DNA of 64,000 nt, taken from the NCBI GenBank assembly GCA_021845645.1, contig JAJZVM010000009.1, forward strand, positions 48,950-112,949, read 5' to 3'. This document shows positions 58,980 to 64,000 of the stretch, piece by piece (positions within the stretch are counted from its first letter, which is position 1; each line of letters begins with the position of its first letter). Source of the DNA: Bacillota bacterium (GTDB lineage Bacteria; Bacillota_E; JAJZYS01; JAJYTV01). Under the pieces are notes generated by a model. That model made no database searches, was not told the DNA's origin, and saw nothing but the letters and a program-made list of their open reading frames with translations. The translations under genes were made by a program, and so were the position numbers.

Positions 58980-59633
58980 CATCTAGAATCTGCCGGGACT
59001 CCGCCTCCCCCTGGGGGAGACCGGCCCCTCGAACCTCGGGGCACTGGTGTACTTCTCGATGATCACGCTGGCGCAGGTCTCGGTGAACACCAGCAGCACG
59101 ATGGCCCGGGAATCCCTGCAGAGGTGCTGATCCGTTCCTCCCGGGTTTCCACCGCTAGAAACTCCAATTCAAGCCGCACTATCCAACGCAGTAAGTTACC
59201 GCCGAGGAGCGCCTCTGGCGAGAGTTGACCAAATGCCCGCGCGTTGCCCGATCTCTTGATCATCCATTCCGCGACTCTTCCAGGGTCTGTGGTGCGATCT
59301 CTTATATGGGTAGAGCGCAAAGCCAGGCCCAGCGCGGCTTTCCGAGACCCACGGGGCCTCTCAGAGCGCCATTTTCAGCCTGATCACTGACCAGCGAAAC
59401 ACACCCAAAACCACGCTTCACCAAGTAGTTGGGTGGCAATTTCGGTGGCAACTCAGGTCACGAGTGGATGCCTCAACCATCTGCCACCGAACCTGCCACC
59501 CAACTGCGCCTGCGCATCAGCCTCCGACCCATTCAGTAGCACCCTGCGCCGTGCAGAATGATGCCACCGACAGGGATGCAACGCCAGTTCAGTTGGGGGA
59601 AGAGTGAGGTTAGCCTCGCCCCCCCCGCCCCCG
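58980..59633. other. spacer with a long inverted repeat
   Basis: About 650 bases without a supported gene. A minus-strand frame at 59063-59320 reads plausible protein (VAEWMIKRSGNARAFGQLSP) but has no recognised family or start site. The 23-bp inverted repeat at 59428-59504 is the main structure. Confidence 0.4.
59428..59504. repeat. 23-bp inverted repeat with inner direct repeats
   Basis: The arms at 59428-59450 (GTTGGGTGGCAATTTCGGTG...) and 59482-59504 (...GCCACCCAAC) are complementary at 21 of 23 positions around a 31-base centre. Each arm holds two copies of GGTGGCA 12 bases apart. This resembles a recombinase or regulator binding site more than a terminator. Confidence 0.6.
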
Positions 59634-59858
59634 CTAAGTGCCGGGTTCTTCCTCCAAGGCGGTCACCCCCTTAGCGGTGGGCCGCACAGATGCGAGGCGT
59701 TCGATCAGAACCTGTCTATCCCACAGCGTGACTCCGCAGCGGTCTGCGAGGGTCCTGGCGCTCTTCCTAAAGTACTGGTTGGTGATCACGATCGCGTAGG
59801 TCGCCTGGTAGTACCCCATCCCTGCTAGGGCGTCTTTCACGCCATCTTGACCCTCCAA
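59634..59858 (-). pseudogene. Mrr-type restriction endonuclease C-terminal fragment
   Basis: The 74 residues VKDALAGMGYYQATYAIVIT and NQYFRKSARTLADRCGVTLW, then DRQVLI, match the end of an Mrr_cat nuclease domain (the strand with VVTNxxFTxxA and the ELWDRxxL helix). The catalytic Asp/ExK part is missing and no start is present. It ends in ordinary sequence; upstream it stops at the truncated transposase at 59869. It is a remnant of a defence nuclease. Confidence 0.6.
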
Positions 59859-59868
59859 TCGACCCTGT

Positions 59869-60196
59869 TCATGGTGCTACCTTGCGCTCTTCGCGCCAGA
59901 GGAAGATCTCGCCCAGGCGCCGGAGATCCGGGTAGGGCCTGGGTTCCCCCAGGAGATCGAGGGGGGCCTGCTTCGTCGTGCCGTGGCGGCGGCGATTGTA
60001 GTCCTCGATCCAGCGGGCGAGGAGATCGTTGACGGCATCGAGCGTCGTGATCTCGCCGCGCTCCAGGAGGTCGCGCAGCGCCGGCTCCACCTGGTCCTGG
60101 ATGGTGCGGAACACCCGCTCGACGCGCCCCTTGCCGGTCGGCTGCCGCGGGGCTGCGTGGATCGGCCGTACGCCCAGGTCCGCAAGCACCCGCAGG
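59869..60196 (-). pseudogene. Mu/TnsB-like transposase C-terminal fragment, left flank of the RIT element
   Basis: 109 codons, entered from the RIT end at 60196 without a start: LRVLADLGVRPIHAAPRQPT, GKGRVERVFRTIQDQVEPAL, then WIEDYNRRRHGTTKQAPLDL and LRRLGEIFLWREERKVA. This is the end of a DDE integrase core. The gene stops at 59869 before the Mu-transposase C-terminal beta domain, so it is truncated at both ends. The right-hand copy at 63536 is clearly related, but not identical. Confidence 0.85.
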
Positions 60197-60286
60197 TTAT
60201 GCCGAGTTCCCGATTATGCCGAGTGAGGGCCCGGACGTCTTCTGGCGGGCGGGCTCCTGCCGCATAAACTCGGCATAATCAGAGGT
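60197..60286 (+). repeat. RIT terminal inverted repeat, left
   Basis: Begins TTATGCCGAGTTCCCG at the transposase junction. It contains three copies of TTATGCCGAGT: two direct (60197 and 60214) and one inverted (ACTCGGCATAA, 60268-60278). The stop codon of the third recombinase lies inside its inner edge (60279-60281). Confidence 0.92.
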
Positions 60287-61271
60287 TCTCCAGGAAGGCG
60301 AGCAGGCTATCGGAGGCCTTGTACCGTCCCGACGCAGAGGTGCCGGGTGGCGCGATGCGGGCAAGGGCTTGGGCTTTCAGGCCGAGATCCGCGTGCAGGT
60401 AGATCTGGGTGGTTTCCATTTGCTCATGGCCGAGCCACAGCGCGATGACCGAGATGTCCACACCAGCCTGCAGTAGCTGCATGGCGCAGGTGTGGCGCAA
60501 AACGTGGGGAGTGACTTTCTTCCCGGCCAGAGAGGGACAGTGTGCGCTTGCAGTCATCGCATGTTTGGAGACGAGGAGGGCCACGGCGTCCCGGGTGAGG
60601 GCAGTGCCTCGCGGGCCTGGGAAAAGGGGATCGGTGGGCTGGCCATGATGTTCGAGCAGCCAGCGGCGCAACACGGCGACGGTTTCGGAGGTGAGTGGGG
60701 TGAGCCGTTCCTTGCGGCCCTTGCCGCGGCATCGGATATGCGCACCTGTTCCTAGGACCACATCGCGGCAGGTCGCCCCGGTGATCTCAGAGACGCGGAG
60801 GCCTGTCTGGATGGCCGTCAGCAGTAGCGCGTGGTCGCGGCGTCCCACCCGTCGGCCAAGGTCCGGTGCGCTGAGCAGGGCGTCGATCTCGCTTTCGTCC
60901 AGGAACGTTACGATCATTCGTTGGCCACGCTTTGGCGGTATGGCGAGCACGCGCTGGATCAACTCAGCCTGTTCGGGATGACGCAGCGCAGCGTAGCGGA
61001 ACAGAGAGTGAACGGCGGCCAAGCGCGCATTCCGGGTGCGCACGCTGTTGCGGCGATCAACCTCAAGGTGATCCAGAAAAGCACCGATCAAGGGGGCGTC
61101 GAGGTCTTCGAACCTGAGCGCGGAGGGCGCCCGACCACACTTCCGCTCGGCGAAGGACAGCAGGAGACAGAAGGTATCCCGGTACGCGCTGATCGTGTGC
61201 TGGCTGGCCTGCCGTTGATGCGCGAGACGCTCAGTGAAGAAACTTTGCAGGGTTGAGGCCAGTGTGCTCAT
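60279..61271 (-). CDS. ritC: RIT tyrosine recombinase, third gene
   Basis: 330-residue XerC/D-like recombinase. N-terminal SAM-like core-binding domain (TLQSFFTERLAHQRQASQHT, FEDLDAPLIGAFLDHLE), then the catalytic domain with Arg I in IQTGLRVSEITGATC, the Lys strand CRGKGRKERLTPL, HxxR in TPHVLRHTCAMQLL, His in LGHEQMETTQIYLH and Tyr nucleophile in QIYLHAD. The ATG at 61271 overlaps the second gene's stop (ATGA). The three RIT recombinases are thought to act together; individual roles are not settled. Confidence 0.92.
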   Translation of the reverse strand: MSTLASTLQSFFTERLAHQRQASQHTISAYRDTFCLLLSFAERKCGRAPSALRFEDLDAPLIGAFLDHLEVDRRNSVRTRNARLAAVHSLFRYAALRHPEQAELIQRVLAIPPKRGQRMIVTFLDESEIDALLSAPDLGRRVGRRDHALLLTAIQTGLRVSEITGATCRDVVLGTGAHIRCRGKGRKERLTPLTSETVAVLRRWLLEHHGQPTDPLFPGPRGTALTRDAVALLVSKHAMTASAHCPSLAGKKVTPHVLRHTCAMQLLQAGVDISVIALWLGHEQMETTQIYLHADLGLKAQALARIAPPGTSASGRYKASDSLLAFLENL

Positions 61272-62194
61272 GAGCGGCCTCCGACGTGGTCGCGTTCGAG
61301 CCGTTGGGCAGCGAGGGCGAGCAACTCCGGCGTGGCCGACAGGTACCAATAGGTGCTGGCGGGACTGACGTGCCCGAGATAGGTGGACAAGTGTGGAAGG
61401 CGAGCCGACACGTCCAGGCCGGCACGGTACCAGTCGAGCAGGGTGTGGACGGCGAAAGTATGGCGGAAGTCTTGGAGACGCGGCCGAGATTGGGATGGAA
61501 CATGCGGCAGGCCAGCACGATGCGCCACCTGGCGGAAGGTACGGTCAACTGCATTGCTATTGGGACGAGTGCCCACCCTTGAAACGAAGAAGCTGGGGCC
61601 GCTCGCGTAGGGAATCAGTTCGTCACGAATCCGGCTGTAGCGTTCAAGTGCGCTGACGACGGTGGGGTGCAGTGCAACCTCACGGGACTTTCCGAACTTG
61701 CCGTTACGCACTGTGAGAATCTCGTGCTTCCAATCGATGTCCTCGCGGTCGAGGTCAATTGCCTCGCCAAGGCGCATGCCTGTCGCGGCGAGCAGCCCGA
61801 TCAACGTGGCTTGCATCCACCTCGCCGTGACTGACTGCAGCGTCTGCGTCGCCTCCAGCAGCGCGAAGACCTCGGCGTCACTGTAGATATACGGAATGGT
61901 GCGCGTCTGGCCACGCGGCAGCAGGTCGGAAGGTGGGACTTCGGTCCTCGGTTCGATTGCTTGCAGGTAGCGGGCAAACCCTCGCACAGCGCTCAAGCGA
62001 TCGGCGCGGCAGTTCATACTCCCTTCGGTTTGGATCGCCCACGCCAGGGCGAGCTGGATCGTAATCGTGGTCGCGTCTGCGCGCTCCAGGAATGTGACGA
62101 AGTCAGCAAGTTGGTGCGCCCGACGTTTGAGTTGGAACCCGACAGAGCGACGGATGGAGAGGTAGTCCCTCAGGGACTGGCGGAGGACGGTCAT
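61268..62194 (-). CDS. ritB: RIT tyrosine recombinase, second gene
   Basis: 308-residue recombinase. A short N-terminal domain (LRQSLRDYLSIRRSVGFQLK, QLALAWAIQTEG) precedes the catalytic domain. Arg I is in AATGMRLGEAIDLDRE, Lys in NGKFGKSREVALH, HxxR region RLQDFRHTFAVHTLL (Asp-Phe-Arg-His), then TYLGHVSPASTYWYLSAT with His and Tyr. The Arg-His-Tyr set appears complete, although the first position of HxxR is Gln-Asp instead of His. ATG at 62194 overlaps the first gene's stop. Confidence 0.92.
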   Translation of the reverse strand: MTVLRQSLRDYLSIRRSVGFQLKRRAHQLADFVTFLERADATTITIQLALAWAIQTEGSMNCRADRLSAVRGFARYLQAIEPRTEVPPSDLLPRGQTRTIPYIYSDAEVFALLEATQTLQSVTARWMQATLIGLLAATGMRLGEAIDLDREDIDWKHEILTVRNGKFGKSREVALHPTVVSALERYSRIRDELIPYASGPSFFVSRVGTRPNSNAVDRTFRQVAHRAGLPHVPSQSRPRLQDFRHTFAVHTLLDWYRAGLDVSARLPHLSTYLGHVSPASTYWYLSATPELLALAAQRLERDHVGGRS

Positions 62195-63381
62195 AGGGCA
62201 CCACCGGGCCAGGGTCTGGCCAGCGATGAGAGTGAAGTCCTATCCACCTTGGCGTAGATGGCGGTGGTCTCCAGGCTGCGGTGGCGCAAGACTTGGCCGA
62301 TCTCTATCAGGTCGGCGCCGTTGCGGAGCATCTGCGTCGCTACGGAGTGGCGCAGACGGTGAGCGCGGAACGGTGGCAATCCAGCGCGAACGCAAGCGGC
62401 GTGCACGATATCAGAGATGGCCATCCGCGTCAGTCCATGGTGCGGGGCGCGGACACGTGTGAACACGTAAGAGGCACTGGCCGTAGGCCGCGACTGCATC
62501 AGCCAAGCAACGATGGCCTCACCCACGTCCACAGGCAGGGGGAGCCGCTCTGTGCAGCTCCCTTTGCCGTGAATGATGATCTCTCCGTGGCGCCAGTCCA
62601 CATCGCGCAGCCGCAAAGCTGCGACTTCGTGGGCGCGTAGCCCCAGGCGTGCCAGGATAGTGATGATGGCGCGATCGCGCCGGCCCACGGGCGTAGACTG
62701 ATCACAGCTTGCGAGAAGCTGATCGATCTCCGTTGGCTGTACGGCCTTGGGCAGCGCGGCAAGGCGCCAATTGGCCACCCCCGGCACGACGTGGTCCAGT
62801 GGCGCGCTGATCTCGCCTGCGACGTGTAGAAAGCGCAGCAGGGAGCGCATCCCTCGCGCGATCTCTTTGGCCGAGCCGGTCCGCCGCTTTCGCGTCTCCT
62901 TGAGGACGAAGGCTGAAACCTCGGCCGCCCCCAGCCGCTTCACGGAGCCATTGTCCGTGTCCGCTTCGGACAGAAACAAACCAGCCACGCGCAGATAGGC
63001 ATCTCGTGTGCTGGATGCGAGGCCACGTTCCTTCGAGAGGTAGGTTCGGTACTCCTGGAGCAGCCTGTCCCGTTCGGTGGTGATGGGCAAAACTGGCGGC
63101 GGCTCCGGTGCAGCGCCGAGACGACGGAGGTGCCGTAACAAAGGCGCTATGGCCGCCGGCAACCTTTGGTTTCGCGACCGTCGCTCAGCCAGGAATAGAT
63201 CGACATTCTCCTGCGTCAGTTCACCCGGTCCGAGCCTCACTTCGGCCATCCACGCACTCAGACATGCCATCAGCCACACATGGTTCGCCGCTGAACCTGG
63301 AGCATACCCCTGGGAGATCACGTCGGCGTAGAAGCCTGCGGCGTACGGCTTCAGCGGTCCCTTCATCAGCTCTCCAAACAT
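62191..63381 (-). CDS. ritA: RIT tyrosine recombinase, first gene
   Basis: 396-residue recombinase with an extra N-terminal part (about 110 residues, GFYADVISQGYAPGSAANHV) before the core-binding domain (LLQEYRTYLSKERGLASSTR). Catalytic residues are Arg I in ARLGLRAHEVAALRL, Lys in IHGKGSCTERLPLP, HxxR in RAHRLRHSVATQML, His in LRHRSLETTAIYAKVD and Tyr in the same segment. ATG at 63381, about 65 bases inside the right inverted repeat, which leaves room for its promoter. It leads the overlapping trio and should set expression of all three. Confidence 0.92.
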   Translation of the reverse strand: MFGELMKGPLKPYAAGFYADVISQGYAPGSAANHVWLMACLSAWMAEVRLGPGELTQENVDLFLAERRSRNQRLPAAIAPLLRHLRRLGAAPEPPPVLPITTERDRLLQEYRTYLSKERGLASSTRDAYLRVAGLFLSEADTDNGSVKRLGAAEVSAFVLKETRKRRTGSAKEIARGMRSLLRFLHVAGEISAPLDHVVPGVANWRLAALPKAVQPTEIDQLLASCDQSTPVGRRDRAIITILARLGLRAHEVAALRLRDVDWRHGEIIIHGKGSCTERLPLPVDVGEAIVAWLMQSRPTASASYVFTRVRAPHHGLTRMAISDIVHAACVRAGLPPFRAHRLRHSVATQMLRNGADLIEIGQVLRHRSLETTAIYAKVDRTSLSSLARPWPGGAL

Positions 63382-63445
63382 ACGAAATCCCTCCCGCTCC
63401 GGATCTGTCCGGTTGCGGGACGGGTTCCAAACGAAGCTTGCGTTG

Positions 63446-63535
63446 ACCTCTGATTATGCCGAGTTCATGCGGCAGGAGCCCGCCTGCAAGAAGACGTCCG
63501 GGCCCTCACTCGGCATAATCGGGAACTCGGCATAA
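63446..63535 (-). repeat. RIT terminal inverted repeat, right
   Basis: Inverted copy of 60197-60286 with 3 mismatches in 90. It ends GGAACTCGGCATAA at the junction with the right-hand transposase fragment and is followed by TCTGCGCGTACTC, the same codon position as on the left. Confidence 0.92.
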
Positions 63536-64000
63536 TCTGCGCGTACTCGCTGACCTCGACATCCAGCCGATCCATGCGAGGCCGCGAGCACCGACTGGCA
63601 AGGGACGGATCGAGCGGCTCTTCAAGACCATTCAAGAGCAGGTGGAGCCGGCACTGCGCGAGCTGATCGACCGCGGCGAGATCACCACCCTCGACGCCGT
63701 CAACGACCTCCTCGCACGTTGGATCGAGGAGTATAACCGCCGGCCACACGGCACCACGAAGAAGCCGCCCTATGAGCTCCTGGGCGCGACGAAGCCCTAC
63801 CTGGACCTGCGGCGCCTCGGCGAGATCTTTCTTTGGCGCGAGGAGCGCAAGGTGACCAAGAGGGGCGAGGTTTCCTTAGGCGGCAACCACTACGCGGTTC
63901 CTGATGATCTTGTCGGCCTGCGCGTCGTCGTGGCCTTTCATCCGTTTGACCTGCGGGAGATCTACGTGGAGCTCAAGGGCCAGACGATCACGGCCAAGCC
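63536..64000 (+). pseudogene. Mu/TnsB-like transposase C-terminal part, right flank of the RIT element (continues past window)
   Basis: Enters from the RIT end without a start: LRVLADLDIQPIHARPRAPT, GKGRIERLFKTIQEQVEPAL, then WIEEYNRRPHGTTKKPPYEL, LRRLGEIFLWREERKVTKRG. It continues into a Mu-transposase C-terminal beta-barrel domain, GEVSLGGNHYAVPDDLVGLR followed by FHPFDLREIYVELKG. The catalytic DDE Asp residues of the N-terminal half are missing. It is a diverged relative (roughly three residues in four shared) of the left-flank fragment and points the opposite way. Confidence 0.85.

Larger units (their letters stand above)
60197..63535 (-). mobile_element. RIT element (recombinase-in-trio)
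   Basis: 3339 bases bounded by 90-bp inverted repeats (3 mismatches) and filled by three tyrosine recombinase genes that overlap each other by ATGA. The first starts just inside one repeat and the last ends inside the other. This is the defining architecture of RIT elements. All three genes have full-length catalytic domains, so the element may be active. Confidence 0.92.

Noticed and set aside
59428..59504. Integron attC site (ends read GTTGGGT and ACCCAAC)
   Set aside because: In attC the outer core sites are RYYYAAC on the left and GTTRRRY on the right; here the order is reversed on both strands, and no integrase IntI or cassette array is present.
1..64000. CRISPR arrays, tRNA or rRNA genes
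   Set aside because: No regularly spaced short repeats, no tRNA-like cloverleaf sequence and no rRNA core motifs were seen on reading both strands.

Overview
The window is high-G+C bacterial DNA. Start codons are often GTG or TTG behind strong GGAGG-type ribosome binding sites. The gene set (RqcH-type NFACT protein, YaaH-like membrane GH18, AiiA-type lactonase, HelD, TGTGA-N6-TCACA boxes at anaerobic operons) suggests a high-G+C Bacillota or a near relative. That placement is an inference; no rRNA or tRNA gene is present to test it.

Positions 1-31100 look like core or metabolic genome. From the left: miaB (cut by the window edge), a DUF554 protein, an alpha/beta hydrolase followed by two gene relics, an operon of fused ABC permease, ABC ATPase and cytoplasmic molybdopterin oxidoreductase, an rqcH-like gene, a GH18 protein and ridA. 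Next is a tightly overlapping acyl-CoA operon (thioesterase, thiolase, 3-hydroxyacyl-CoA dehydrogenase, nfo) read divergently from a FadR-type regulator, then an S9 peptidase and an AHL-lactonase homologue. Two respiratory operons follow: a cytochrome-b module with an unusual second subunit and two tiny membrane proteins, and a Tat-exported Psr/Phs-type sulfur reductase (ABC subunits). A polyferredoxin, tatA and an aldo/keto reductase lie downstream. Both respiratory operons carry an Fnr/Crp-like palindrome upstream.

Positions 31100-51300 are an accessory island of mixed base composition. It holds a DHFR-like reductase, a membrane alpha/beta hydrolase, a broken vapC, a lipoprotein, and a SWIM-protein/TOTE-type primase-helicase pair in which the helicase gene has two in-frame stop codons. 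It also holds a pair of small Arg-headed, low-complexity paralogues with a conserved leader, helD, and four toxin-antitoxin-like loci (mazEF, higBA, MNT-HEPN, Fic). An IS256-family element is split by an IS110-family element.

Positions 51300-64000 hold a UxaA-type dehydratase pair, a tandem-domain 2-hydroxyacyl-CoA dehydratase activase with its large DUF2229/HgdB-like partner, several transposase and recombinase relics, and a complete RIT element. The RIT element has three overlapping tyrosine recombinases between 90-bp inverted repeats. On both sides it abuts the C-terminal half of a Mu/TnsB-like transposase, at the same codon and pointing outwards. This layout is best explained by recombination between two RIT copies.
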